From: Anoplopoma fimbria
Taxonomy: Eukaryota > Chordata > Actinopteri > Perciformes > Anoplopomatidae
DNA: 64,000 nucleotides
Reading direction: 5' to 3'
Assembly (NCBI RefSeq): GCF_027596085.1
Contig: NC_072472.1
Location: forward strand, 5,199,245-5,263,244
The notes under the pieces are model-generated. The model saw only the letters and a list, made by a program, of their open reading frames with translations, ran no database searches and was not told where the DNA came from. Position 1 is the stretch's first letter. Each line of letters starts with the position of its first letter. The position numbers and the translations under genes were made by a program. Below are positions 34,283-46,570 of this stretch, one piece after another.

Positions 34283-35805
34283 GTGTTAATGTGTGTGTTC
34301 TCTGTTTGAAGAGTCGTGCCAGCTCGTCCGGTCCTGCTGGTGACCTTGCCTGGAGCTCGGCTGACCTCTGCTCAGCTCCTTCCTGCTGAGTCATGGTTCT
34401 CATCCAGACAATGGCCTGTGGACTGTTTAGGTAGCCAGATGGTGACTGCTGCTCCGGGGCTTCATTTATTGGAAAAAAAAAACTTTCATTTGACCTTTTT
34501 AGTTTTTCAGACTGGAAAAAAACTTTTTATGATTTTTTATGAAATTAAGTTGCTGACAAGAAGTACAAGGGTTTTGGCAACTCAGTGATGGCCAAGAAAT
34601 TATGGATTTTACCGTAGGCCCTTTGACTTACACAAAAATACTCAAGTTTAAATAATTAATAATTAATTCCTAGGGCTGCAAGGTTTTCATTCCCTTGTTA
34701 GGAAAAGACATGGTATTTTTAAGCGTTTTCACGACGCCTACTACATATCTGCATCCAAGATCATGCAATAATCATGTTATGGTTTTAATTGAAGGCCTAC
34801 GAATTAAAAATAGTTGTATCACTGATGTTATTGTGACGTAAAAAGATAGGAACCCTCTAATTCATCAGCAGTAATTTCAAAAACGTACCAGAGAGCGTCC
34901 ATGTTAATGAATTATACAATCAAGGTAATTGATGAAAGACCAATTGTTTTCACTCTGATGAATATGAGTCTAATCTTTAGGTTGTGACAGAAGAGGCAGT
35001 TAGTGCGGCCTTTAAATCTGGAGCTTCAGGTGAACAGATCCTCCCCTATAACTCCACCAGATTTCCACCATTGTCATTTCCCAACAAAACAATCAAAGTT
35101 CCACCTGCACTCTTGGGAAAACAGTCGCAAATTGTGTGAGTTTTCTGTCCAACACATAAGAGTGAATGCATTATGAGCGCTGAGCTTCATAAATCACCAT
35201 CGGCTGCATCACACTGTGTAAATGAACAGATGAAATACATTTGACAGGCCGCCTCTGTCACCTGACAGCAAGCAGCATCTCATCTTGTCTCTGATAATAA
35301 TAAATGACATCATTACCTCCAGACCGCCACAACTACAGTCATTACAGTATCATCCAGAGAATACGGAGAAACATCATGTGACAGCAGCTGAACAATGATA
35401 CATTGCAGCCTCACGGTCCTGGGTGATTTAATATCAAACATCTGTATGAATAACATGAAAGTAGATGGAATGGGGGTGTATGTATTCTCAATACCGGTCT
35501 AAATATTGCAGCGGGGCTTTTATCATGAGAGAAACTGATAAATCATAATGTCTTCCACCAAAGCAGGAGCGGTAAATCAGCCCAGTGTCACTCCCGAGTC
35601 GTCGGATACCGATGCTTGGTAAGTGCCACAAAAGTTGCTGGTGGGAGAGTGAAACCAGAAGCATTGAAACAGGTAGTGAGGAAACTAGTGTTCTCTGCTT
35701 TTTGGTTTCATCCGATCACCATAACACACTCTAACCTATTTGTTAAAAGCTGGAGATCAATGATAATGCATCTGCTGCTGACAGCCCATCTGCTTTGGCC
35801 ATAAT
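34283..35805. other. Unannotated non-coding stretch
   Basis: A short GC-rich patch at 34310-34440 is followed by AT-rich sequence. No splice-flanked exon was accepted. Confidence 0.35.
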
Positions 35806-35819
35806 GACACATACACACA

Positions 35820-35933
<114 letters not shown>

Positions 35934-36084
35934 AACACACCTCCTCTACTGAAAAAGCTACAGTTGAATTGCTTTCTGTTGCTAAAAGCATCAATGAAAA
36001 CAGTAAAGCAAGACTACAGTATACAAAATACAAGTTGAATCATGAAGTAGGGATTGCAATTATTAAAACATAAAGAATATTCAT

Positions 36085-36260
36085 GGTGTTAAGACCTACA
36101 ATGATTAGTCAATAAATCGAAAAGTTGATCGATAGAAAATTTATCAGCACCTATTTTCATAATCGATTATTCGTTTAAGTCATTTTCAACCAAGATGCCC
36201 AAAACTGTGGTTAGTTCACGTTCCTCACATTTGCTCCTGGTGTTCTTCACCACTGTTTTG
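36085..36260. repeat. hAT-like interspersed repeat fragment
   Basis: Contains AATGATTAGTCAATAAATCG, then AAAGTTGATCGATAGAAAAT, then TCATAATCGATTATTCGTTT followed by AAGTCATTTT. This matches a recalled teleost non-autonomous hAT family rich in ATCGATTA motifs. No ends are preserved. Confidence 0.6.
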
Positions 36261-36419
36261 GAAGTAGGAAATAGCAGGTATATCAGGCCAATCAGATCTT
36301 AAAAGTGACATATTTTCTGTTCAAATAAATGCTGCTGCGGATCTAATTTATGCTGATGTGAGTGGTTTATGTAGATTTCGCAAAATTTGTGGCAGAAAAT
36401 GTTACATTTTAAAATGGAT
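36261..36419. other. Short unannotated spacer
   Basis: AT-rich sequence between the hAT-like fragment and the L2 3' UTR. It may be part of either. Confidence 0.3.
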
Positions 36420-36697
36420 TTTGGTGTAGCGTAATTGTGTGGCACTTATCCTATTCGTAGTAGTTTGTAGCACTTATTATATTCGTATTAGTCTGTTGCA
36501 ATTATTGTTTTCGTAGTATTTTGCCTCTGCACTATACTTTTGCTCTGGTTTATGCTTTAAGATGCTTGTTTAAGAAAGGAGATGCACTTATGACTTCTGG
36601 TGACTAGTAGTTCTCTTGAATACCTATGTTGAATACACTTCCTGTAAGTCACTTTGGATAAAAGCGTCTGCTAAATGACTGTAATGTAATGTAATGT
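36420..36697 (+). mobile_element. L2-clade LINE 3' UTR with (TGTAA)n tail
   Basis: The segment ends GTAAGTCACTTTGGATAAAA, GCGTCTGCTAAATGACTG and then (TAATG)n at 36676-36697. This is the same terminus as the minus-strand copy at 23195. Upstream are three GCACTTAT/CAATTATT-type repeats (36448-36505) and GCACTTATGACTTCTGGTGA, which I take as UTR. It is 5'-truncated and has no ORF2 sequence. Confidence 0.75.
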
Positions 36698-36769
36698 GTG
36701 TTAGCATTAAATTCAAGGTTCACAAATCAACAGTCACAATGCAGCAGTATTAAAAAAATATCTGCAGAT

Positions 36770-36970
36770 AACATTCCAAGACGAGAATTTGGGAAGAAGA
36801 TTAAAGACGTTTCTCAATATTTGCTTGGAAACAGATCTGACAAAGCGGTGGTTGTGACACAGTCAGTTAAGCTGCCATGGAACTTGTCCAGTAGGCTAGT
36901 GGTTGCTACTAGCAACAGAAGACCCAACTAAAACCAGCTGCTGGTGGCAGAAAACATTGACTGAATGAGG
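36770..36970 (+). repeat. Dispersed repeat, pair member A
   Basis: CAGATCTGACAAAGCGGTGG, then TTAAGCTGCCATGGAACTTG and GTGGTTGCTACTAGCAACAG align in order to 46400-46570 with moderate divergence. GTTGCTACTAGCAAC is itself a near-palindrome. Class unknown. Confidence 0.45.
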
Positions 36971-38552
36971 CCTGATGCATTTTTAAATAAAAAAGATACA
37001 GAGAAAACAGCATATAAGATATGAAATTAATACATTAAGATGCCTTAATATTTAAACTGACTGAAATATTCTCAAGTGTGGAATATAAGTGTGAGAAACA
37101 CATGAATAGATTTAAGAATAACCTAGATTTGACTGTGCAATTGTGGCTGAATTTCATGGCATCCAGATAAATGGTGTAGCATTTACTTAACTTTGCTGAT
37201 ATGACAGGATGATTGACAGATAAATGTCATAACTTATGTATTAGTATCTTGACAGGCGTCCATCTACGTCATTGAGTAGCTGTGCTGCTGTGCTGACTGA
37301 ACACTTGGGATTTGTGTCTTTGGTTTACAGTAGCACTTCGCCGTAGATTCATGATATTGACATTTAATTCTACTCTCTGCTGGATAAATTCAGTTCCTTC
37401 TCCCTTCATATTCTTTGAAAGGTCATGCTACTATATCACTAGATCCAGATTGCTTGCGTTTTGAGGTTTGCATATAAGTAGGGGGAAAAAAAGAAATGGA
37501 GCAAAGGTTAACGTTTCAAGTATCATTCCTTATAAATGACTCAATCCTTTTGAGTAATCTATTTGTGTATGTGTCCATTGTGTGTACAGCCACGAATAAC
37601 TGTCTTTCATGTTAGACGTGTACATATGTAGACTGTAAAAAAAATGTTTCCCTCTGACAATAAACACCATATATGCATCTATGTGTATGCAGAATGCTTT
37701 TGTGTTTTTCATTTGGTACGTTCACCATCGGAAGCCGTCTGATGATGACATTTTCCTTTAAAGTGACATATGAATCAATGACTATATTAATGGCTCCTGT
37801 GAATCACTATCCTGACAGTAGCAGTGAAATACCATCAGTTTTACAAGAAAATTATTCACCATACTTATATTTTATTGATGATAATGTTAATGTAAAACAT
37901 GCGCATATGTAAACCAATATGATTAATATGATAATAGGTCACAACAATAGTTGTTGTACTTTAAATGAAACGGTATGGGGAAGAGATATTACCTCTTCAA
38001 TATTACCGATAACATTTCTTCATCATTGTCTCAGTGTTATGGCTTTGAAAAGTATACATTTACTTTTAAATATATATTGAACATATATTATACAACACCA
38101 ACTTTAGATCTAAAGCTTTTACTACTTAAAGAATAAGTCTCACATTATACATTTCAATATTTCTCTTATTGACAACTAGTATTCCTGTTTGAAAAACAAT
38201 TGCTAAATACTACAGTGCCAACATCCCAATTTTGGGGAAACTACTTACTATTTAAAAAAAATATGAAGGTCTCCATTGAAACTCTAGAACACCCTTAAGT
38301 AAGTCCCCTGAAACTAAGGAAAAAGTAATACTTTGTACTTAAAGCCTTGTGCAATTGGCCCCAGGACAAAAATGGTTTGCAGACCATCAGATGCGGAGAA
38401 GGAATTTCTGGAAGCAACTGTTCCTCCATCAACTTAAAATCAGATCAGGTTTGAGGCTGACGTCATCATCAATATAGAAAGGACACAGCAGCTTTAACAA
38501 AACCACATCTTAATTCTTCCAGAATCAAGTGATGGTTGCAGATCACCATATC
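36971..38552. other. Unannotated AT-rich stretch
   Basis: No gene or element was recognised. Confidence 0.4.
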
Positions 38553-38560
38553 CTCTAACC
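38553..38560. repeat. Target-site duplication, left copy
   Basis: CTCTAACC, repeated exactly at 38910-38917 on the other side of the hAT element. Confidence 0.95.
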
Positions 38561-38909
38561 CAGTGGTTCTCAAATGGGGGTACGTGTACCCCTGGGGGTA
38601 CGTGAAGGCACTCCAGGGGGTACGTGAGATTTTTAAAAAATATATTTAAAATTAGCATCCTTTCAAAAATCCTTTAAAAATAGTTATTTAATAAATATTC
38701 AATACAATATAAGTGTAAGTTCATCAACTGAATTCAATGCAACAATGCAATTTTCAGTGTTGACAGTTTAATAAATCAGACACTGATGGCAGAGCGCTGT
38801 GTATTACATCTTTTTTTCAACCTAAAATGCTTTGCGCTGGTTAGGGGGTACTTGGCTGAAAAAATATTTCACAGGGGGTACATCACTGAAAAGAGGTTGA
38901 GAACCACTG
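38561..38909. mobile_element. hAT miniature element with CAGTGGTTCTCAA ends
   Basis: The 349-bp element starts CAGTGGTTCTCAA and ends TTGAGAACCACTG, an exact 13-bp inverted repeat. It is flanked by a perfect 8-bp duplication (CTCTAACC), which is diagnostic of the hAT superfamily; these ends resemble Charlie-type hATs. GGGGGTAC occurs five times near the ends (three at 38576-38625 and two at 38845-38880). No transposase frame is present. The perfect duplication indicates an insertion that has stayed intact. Confidence 0.95.
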
Positions 38910-38917
38910 CTCTAACC

Positions 38918-41323
38918 TGTAGTTTCAAGACCTGAGAATATAAATCATCACTACTTCCACTCTTTGAACTTTCTCCCCAGAATAACAAAGGCATTCTTTG
39001 TGTGGGAATACCATGCTTGTAACAAAATAACATTTCAATAAATCCACACACAAACTTAACCAACCAATTGGATCCTGTGTGCCCGCCATTGCCACATGCA
39101 CTATATTAATTGGACAGATAGCATTGACTTTAATTGGAAAATAATGAGTTCTTTACTTTGGCTCGAGGCCAGCTGCCTCGTTGCGATAGCTTGGCTATGC
39201 TCGCAAGATATATATCAAAATTAATTTTGCTGGAGAGAAATGTTTATCATTTAAATGATCCAGCCTGTCAATGCCGTGATGTGTCACGTCAAATGATGTG
39301 TTGAGGAAGAAACTCTGCACCTCCAGTGAAACTGTCAATGTCTGGTTGGGTTCTGCAGTGGGAAGTGGCAGAAGATGAAAAATGAATAATGAGCTGTGAT
39401 TAATTTTGTGCTGAATGATGTGGATACATACACATTGACATATTTTTTGTATAATAATGCCTTCCGGCGGGCTGTTTCTCTCTGTCTGATCCAAACCGCT
39501 TTTTTGATAGAAGATTGTTCTAACCAGAAAAATAACAGGTTGTGTTTTGCATTTTAATATATCAGCTAATGCCATGTTTGAATTTTTATGACAAGCAATC
39601 TCTTATGGTTGCATGCATAATGACATGCAATGTCACGCTACCTCCACCTGTGAGAGGTTGCTGTGAGACGACCAGAGCATCTAATGAAAAGCTCAAATAA
39701 AGTGTACTCTGCATAGATCCAAGTGTGAGGAAAACACTTATATCGATGATTAATTCATAAAAATAGTGTAATTTTTTAGAGGTGTAAAACTGCCTGGTAT
39801 TCAAAAGCAAATATCATTCTTTTATTAAGTTGTATTCAGCTTTTTTCTCTCTATCTTGTTGAAACCTACTCAAGTCCATGTTATGTCAGGAATCACAGCT
39901 GTAGAAATATTTAAGCACTGATCTTTGATTTCTAAGGTTTCAGAGTTCCATTTTTTGTCCTTTATTTCTTCATAGGATTGCTCACTCTAATGAAATCAAC
40001 TGTGTAAAGATCTGTCCGGTCAATGGTTTTTGTTATTTGCTTTGTTAAACAGATCAGGTTATTGTTGTCAGTATGTGTAAGACAGATGAATATTTTCCAA
40101 TATGTTGATGAGCTTATAAAGTCCTAAAAAAAACTGAGGATTGGTAAAAAAAAAAAAAAAATCATGAGCACGAAGCACTCCAGAAGTGACTTTGCTGAAA
40201 AAAGTAAATCTCTGTGAATCTGTCGTGGATAAATGAAGAACAAATCAGAGCTTTTCATCCAAACAAAGTATTTTCGTCTGTGCACAGTTTGAACATGAAG
40301 CCATGTGCTAACGTAAGCTAATAATACCTCTATCCTCAGCCCAACAGATTGTTTCCAAAACTACCACAGAGTTGAAATGTCTGCCCCCTTTCAACCTTGG
40401 AGCACATTTGTTCCTGTGAGTGCACACAATATTGTTCCCAAATTCGGCCTCCTCCTCGAGTGACAATCCGTTGGATACATTCCAATACGAGTGATTTTCA
40501 CAAAACATGTCTGGGCCCTCCTGGGAAATTTCTCTTTCGGCACCCACCAATTCCCTCCTCTCCAAGAGTAAAAATGGGTTTCCGGCGATTGCAGGGCAGA
40601 AAATTGTGCCGTCTGCGCCGAGAGACATTTGCTGTAAATGCAGTTATCGACTTGATAGGACCCCTGTGATTATTGTGAAGTGGAATTACCCTGTTTTATC
40701 GCAGAATGCACCTTCTGCCATTAAGTTTGACAGAGCCATCCATTAGGGTTCTACGTGGAACTGATGCAATGATTAGAGACAAATGGTCAGGTTCCATTTT
40801 CACCACCTGTGAGTCAGAACACTCATACTAATATTAAATTAATGGATAATTCCCCTTGCACTGACTCTGAATACATTTGCATGCATCTTAAGTGCACTCA
40901 GCAAGTGGATTTGCTAGAAGCGAGGGTCACTTTTGATCCTCTCCACTGGCCCTAATGGTGCTTGAAATGATCAAATGAAAAACACTCTTAAATGAGAGCT
41001 CATTCATTTTAAAAGACGGAAATTACTCTTCATTTGATTCTGTGATTTTGCGTCTGGCTTTTTTGTGTATTTACTCATAATCAAGAAGTGTCAGGCTTAA
41101 TACTTCATCTAACATCAAGCACTGTATTCAACATGCTTTTGTATTGTTTGTCAATGTCTTTAGTATGTTTTTTACAGCGTTTGTAGCTATGGCTACTAAA
41201 AAGAACGCACCGAAATTCCTAGCTATCCATCCAAATCATTATGTATGTTATTTGCATACATGAACAAGGAAGTGTTAAGTCTGCAAAAGCCGAAACAAAA
41301 AAAGTTGATTTATTTGTCATGTA
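38918..41323. other. Unannotated; unique-looking patch at 40380-41050
   Basis: Mostly AT-rich, with no elements. The 40380-40740 part is more GC-balanced and open on both strands but lacks splice-flanked structure. 40860-41050 holds an ATTTGCAT octamer and other AT-rich motifs. Conserved non-coding elements are possible but cannot be shown from one sequence. Confidence 0.3.
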
Positions 41324-41383
41324 ACTGAAGTACTTCAGTAACGACATTTCTGTATTATTTTAACGACATTTCGCTATTATTTT
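41324..41383. repeat. 16-bp palindrome plus 22-bp tandem duplication
   Basis: ACTGAAGTACTTCAGT (41324-41339) is a perfect palindrome. It is followed by two 22-bp units starting AACGACATTTC (41340-41361 and 41362-41383) that agree at 20 of 22 positions. Confidence 0.85.
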
Positions 41384-41389
41384 AACTCA

Positions 41390-41480
41390 AATTACAAACT
41401 TTTCCGAAACCAATGCAAGTAGTTTTGTTGCCTTAAACTTAATAAGTTCATCGACAGAATGGAAGGTTATTTTAGAAGAC
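41390..41480 (+). repeat. Fragment related to the 10.9-kb dispersed repeat
   Basis: AAGTAGTTTTGTTGCCTTAA and a nearby GACAGAATGGAAGG align to AAGTGGTTTTGTTGCCTAAA and GTGAAGATGGAAG at 10950-11000. Eroded copy. Confidence 0.4.
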
Positions 41481-43633
41481 TGTATAGATGGTAAGAGCGG
41501 AAATTGGCACTTGTTGCTGACTTTCATAGGATAACACGCGAACAAATGAGGAATAACTTTCGTATTGTACGAATATTGTATTGTAGATATTGTACGAACT
41601 GTTGTATGAGGATATGTTTTTTTTTTAACCATTAAACCTGCTTTGAGTACTACAGCAGATACAGCAGCCTGCTTCTTCACACAACAGATTCGACTCAACG
41701 GGCCTGTGAGGAATATGTCACAGTTGGATTCTAATCTGGGTCTGGAATCGGGTTTCCGATCTTAGAGGATTTCAAAGCGTTGTTGTTGGTATTGGCATAC
41801 TTGTTGTCGCTGGTGCATTAATTGACCAGTCAATACAGTTGATTTTAGCATTTTACGTTTGACTTAATTCCAGAGACGTTTCATGTCCTACTTCATGAAT
41901 TGAGCATTATTGAACAGTAGCAGGTCAGAACCACAGAGAACCCAGAAGCCTTGGGTTGTCGAATGTACGCTATTCATTGAATTTACAACCAGACACTCAT
42001 TTGTCTGCAAAGATTTAGCGAAAGTACCAGCTGTTTCAGATTCATCCAGTCGACAACACAGTCCACTTCTGCCATTCTTGTGCTGTATTGACTCTGTTCT
42101 CTGAAGCAATGAGAGGTTTTTTTTCAGCCCTTTTACCTCAAAATCAAATAACATCTTGTTTGTTCTGAACAAACAGAGCAACGCTGCCATTCCACAGAGC
42201 CCAGCCAAAGAGGATCTTATCTCTGCTAATGCTAGAAATAATTAAATCAATAATCCGCCGTCTGTGATATGATCTCATGCAAAGTCTTTATAGCAGATCA
42301 ACACCAGATATGTCCCGATGTACTGTCATTTCCCAGTGTTCTGACAAATAATTAGCAAACAGACTGAAGCTTGACCATGACGGCATTGAGCCAATCTTGC
42401 AAATGTTTTCCATTAAAATTCCTCGCTGTCAACTCGTCAAATTCTGACTAAGTTTTGACTTTTGGACTTGAATGCAATGAATGAGAAAAAAAAAGAAGCT
42501 GTGCAGCTTTTGCAAACGAAGGGTGCCTTGTGCATCGGTATCAGATGCTGGGGCTGTGACAAATCATCGTTATTTGAAGCCGGGCTCTTCTAATTATTCA
42601 CTGCAAATCAATGTGCTAAGTTAAACCAGGAAGTTGTTCAAGAAAATTTGGTGGATGTTTCTTACGGATTGTTTGATTTCATTTGATCTTTTTCCTTCTT
42701 CAGTACATAAGAATTTTTTTTTTTTGCATCCGCACTGCTCATATATTCTGCCCTTTAAGACGTCTTTGTGGCAATGTCAACTTACTTCCATTTCCCGGTA
42801 TTAAATTGATTAAATCAATGTTATATTTGCTGTACTACTTTTGTAGCGGTTTGCTTTTATGTGTGCAATATTTACTAGCTATTTATCTAGGCCATTCTCT
42901 AACTTCCTCTCTCCCAAACAGATATTTTTATGAAAGTATATTGAATATATTCATGGCTAGGCCTATATAAAAAGGTAAAATTGCATTTTTCGATTACTCT
43001 GGCTTTATGTTAAATTATGATTACCAGGCCATGTCATTTTGTTAGGAACATAATTACATTATACATTATTTGCCGCTGTAAATCATCTCCTATGAGCTGT
43101 TTTTCCGAATGTTGTCATCTTTCCTACTCTGTGAAGCAGCGTCTGGCACACCTTTTAAATAAAAAGCTCTTGAAATGAAATTTTTAACCTCATCCACAAA
43201 GCAAACCACACAGCACTCATCATCTCCATGGCAACTTTACTGCAGGTCAGGAGAGGAAGGCCCTTGTGAGCTATATTGGTTTGATGTTTTTTTTTTGGGT
43301 TATTTCTTTCAGTTTAATGATTGTTTTTTGTTTTTCATACAATCTGGCTTAAGTGAAGGTTTATGAACAATAAACTGCTTTTCACTTCAAAGATCACAAG
43401 AGGAAGTCAGGTCATGCTGCTCTGCTTCAGTTTCCCACAAATTGTTTTGTCATTTTGTTATAATGATTTTCCTAAATGCGCTTGTATTGATTTGGATGTG
43501 AAAAAAACGTGTGCCTTTATTCATGGTTGTACCTCCCATTGAGGTCACTGAGGTCAGGACCTCCGGGATGTTCTGACTAAAAATAACTTGACTTTGGTGT
43601 GGCAAATATATTGTGCAACTTAAAGATGCTAAT
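41481..43633. other. Unannotated AT-rich stretch
   Basis: TATTGTACGAA recurs within 41560-41605. No gene or mobile element was recognised. Confidence 0.4.
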
Positions 43634-43656
43634 CTGTGTGTATGTGTGTGTGTGTA
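43634..43656. repeat. (TG)n microsatellite
   Basis: A short TG run with one A interruption. Confidence 0.85.
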
Positions 43657-46009
43657 ATGATGTGGATGATGTTGTTGTTACTACAAAATCTTTACTCAAC
43701 AACTTGGGCAAACTGACAGGATGCTGAATCCATGTGAACTTTGATTCAGGTATCTAACTAGTTTTATATATAATTGATATATAATTCACTTTCATCCCTA
43801 TGTAGCCTACATGTATTTACTTTCTTCACTGAGACAGACAAAAACAAAACGATGCCAAGCTTCAGGAAGGGAAGAAATACGTTTCAAGATGAGGAGACTG
43901 GGAGAAAATGACAAAGAGACAGTGTTGGAGGTGAGAGAGGAAGAGCAGGTTCTGCCCACTGCGCTCAGAATAAGATAATCTTTATGTTAAAGACTCATCT
44001 GATCAAAAACAAGCTCTGTAATTACCACAAAATTATATGTTCTTTGGTCATTGGAACCTACCAATTTAACAATGCTAACACCAAACATAATCAAAGTGTA
44101 ATAATACAGTACAATTGTATAAAAAAATATTGTAATTCACATTTTTTCTTATTGTGTTGGACTCTTTGTGAGACATTTTTATTATTCAAATCTAAAAGGA
44201 TGGAAACTATATAAAGAATAAAATAATACAATAAAGAAGGTGTATATTATTTTAGTACATTATTTTGAATAGACTAAGGCAGGAGGGACAATGGAGGAGC
44301 CACAGAGAATGGAACATACAGTGAAACAGAGGGTGAGGGAGAAAGAAATGTCAATCACAAAAACTGGTTATGACAAACAGTTACAAAAACATTATGTTAC
44401 AGGAGGGGATGAGCTGCAGGGAATTCATATTTTAAGTTTGGTTTGCAGAAAGAACATGAATACATTTTTGCTCATACTTTACCAGCTCTGTAAATGTTTT
44501 GCACATTTCACCTACTTTTCGACAAATAATGCAGTACTGATGACAATTTCCTAAAGCGTTTAATTACCATTCCTTATGTACAGGCAGCTGAAATAGAAAC
44601 CTTGCACGAATGCTGCGTGTTGAATATGTATCATAAAATCTCGCATTCTGCACAGGATTCAAATTAAATTGTATTTTATTTATTCCAAACAACATCTCTA
44701 CAAATGTATATTCTAAACAAGTACTACTTGCTAAAAATGTACCAGTGTAGTGTAAAGTAAACAGTATCAGACAACAGTATTTTAACATCAAGGTTACAGC
44801 AACACTATATAGTTCAAAGAATGACTTCTATTGTCAAGGCATGATGTAGGAGAAAATGATGAAAGGAATCCATGATTCTCCACACCTCTGCTATTTGGCA
44901 TTTTCTTTAGATAGGAAGAACATGTTCTGTCATAATGAACACACACATTAGTTTGTTCGGACTCAATTCCACATACACTGTCTTGCTAATGGAAACAATT
45001 ATTTCACCATCAAATGTATTATCGTATATTCGTTCGGAAATTACTGAGCCTTTCTTTGTAAAGATTTGCATATTCAGTAGGAACATTGCAGGGAGAACTC
45101 TCACAGAAAGGTTAAAGGATCAGAAAGTATTGCTGGTTTTGGTCTTTTAATGGATTTGTATTTGCAAAAATATACAATCAAAATATACAATCTTGCCAGC
45201 TCACATTTTAATGCATTACTGTACAATGTTTTAAAACTTGTGAGATAAGTATAAATGTGCTAATGCATGTGTTAACTGTTACCTAGCAACAGGTGCTGGA
45301 AATAAGAGGTGCACGAGTCAAGAGAGTTCAAAAGGTTCTAAAAGTAAGATTCAGAAAGTGGAGCTGTTATACATATTTGTTGCATTTTACTTTTACAGTG
45401 ACATGGATAGTAAGCTATGTGTGAGTGTACAGTTAAATACACTAAGATACTTCATCAAATCTATGCCCAGTTAGGACAAAATATCAGGAGAATTGTTTTT
45501 ATCCTGTGAACTTTATATTTTAATACTAATGGAAATCATGGAAGCTATTTTAGAAAGTCCTTTTTTTTCTCAAGGTCCATCCTCACACTTTTAAACATCT
45601 GATATGATACACTATTGTGTAGTTCTCGTTACTTTCAGAATACATTTTATATGCGAAATGTAGCTAAGTCATACCAATTAAAATTATAAGAGACATGCAC
45701 ATATGTTATTTTGGCTGTTTTCCCCTTTCATTTTGTCGCTGGCGTATCCTAATTAAAGTTATATGATGTATAGGTTTTTTTTTATTTTAGGTTCTGTGGT
45801 GTTCAAAACAAAACAAGAGCAGTCAGTAGAAACTAAACTTGAACTAAACCGGCTGTGTTTGGTCAAAGGCGGTGAAATGCAGAAAGCATAAGATTAGAAA
45901 ACACCTCAAGTGAACCCTGCTGAGATGATATACGGCGGGATGTTCCTCATCTTTCAGCTGAGACAGGAGCTGTGGTGCAGCGGGACGTCTGGTGTCGCTT
46001 GGGAGAGGA
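43657..46009. other. Unannotated AT-rich stretch
   Basis: A 13-bp tandem duplication AAAATATACAATC lies near 45165-45192. No gene or element was recognised. Confidence 0.4.
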
Positions 46010-46178
46010 AATAAAGAAGTGATGTGAAGGCAAAGCAGGGAAGAAGAAGAAAGGGGAGGACAGCGGAGAGCATGAGAGGGGAATGAGGAAGGAAATGAGA
46101 GAAGGAAATGGAACAAAGGGAGAAGTTTGGAGGGAGGGAAAAAGTTAAGAAAAAGGTGAAAGGAGAGGAGAGTTAGCG
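46010..46178. repeat. Polypurine tract of about 170 bp
   Basis: G and A dominate this stretch (GAAGAAGAAAGGGGAGGA-type sequence with few pyrimidines). The opposite strand gives an artefactual Leu/Ser/Pro/Phe-rich frame at 45844-46200. Confidence 0.75.
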
Positions 46179-46399
46179 AATACAAAGTCAATGTCACCAC
46201 TGTTAGTTTGGTCTTTTCGGCATGTATTCCCCGTCAACTGTTTGAAATGAAAATAGCTTTGTTACCTTATTACCTTAATTATACAGTGTGACATGCAGAA
46301 GCTAGCTCTGTTAGCATTAAGCTGATCATAGAAAAAAACTAAGTTCTACTAAATCACAAAACAGCAGTAATAAAACAAAGATATGCATAGAATGTTCCA

Positions 46400-46570
46400 A
46401 CAGGGGCATTTGGGGCAGTGGATAAACGATGAACCTGTAAATATTTCCACCGTCACAGATCTGAGAAAATGCTGGATGTAAGAATGTCATTTAAGCTGCA
46501 AAAGAACTTTGCCCGTAGAGGTTGCTAGTAGCAACAGAACACGCGACTGAAGACATTTCTGCTTCAGATA
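46400..46570 (+). repeat. Dispersed repeat, pair member B
   Basis: CAGATCTGAGAAAATGCTGG, then TTTAAGCTGCAAAAGAACTT and GAGGTTGCTAGTAGCAACAG match the 36.8-kb copy in order. Confidence 0.45.

Noticed and set aside
45844..46200. Minus-strand frame of 118 codons
   Set aside because: Opposite strand of the polypurine tract; low-complexity peptide.
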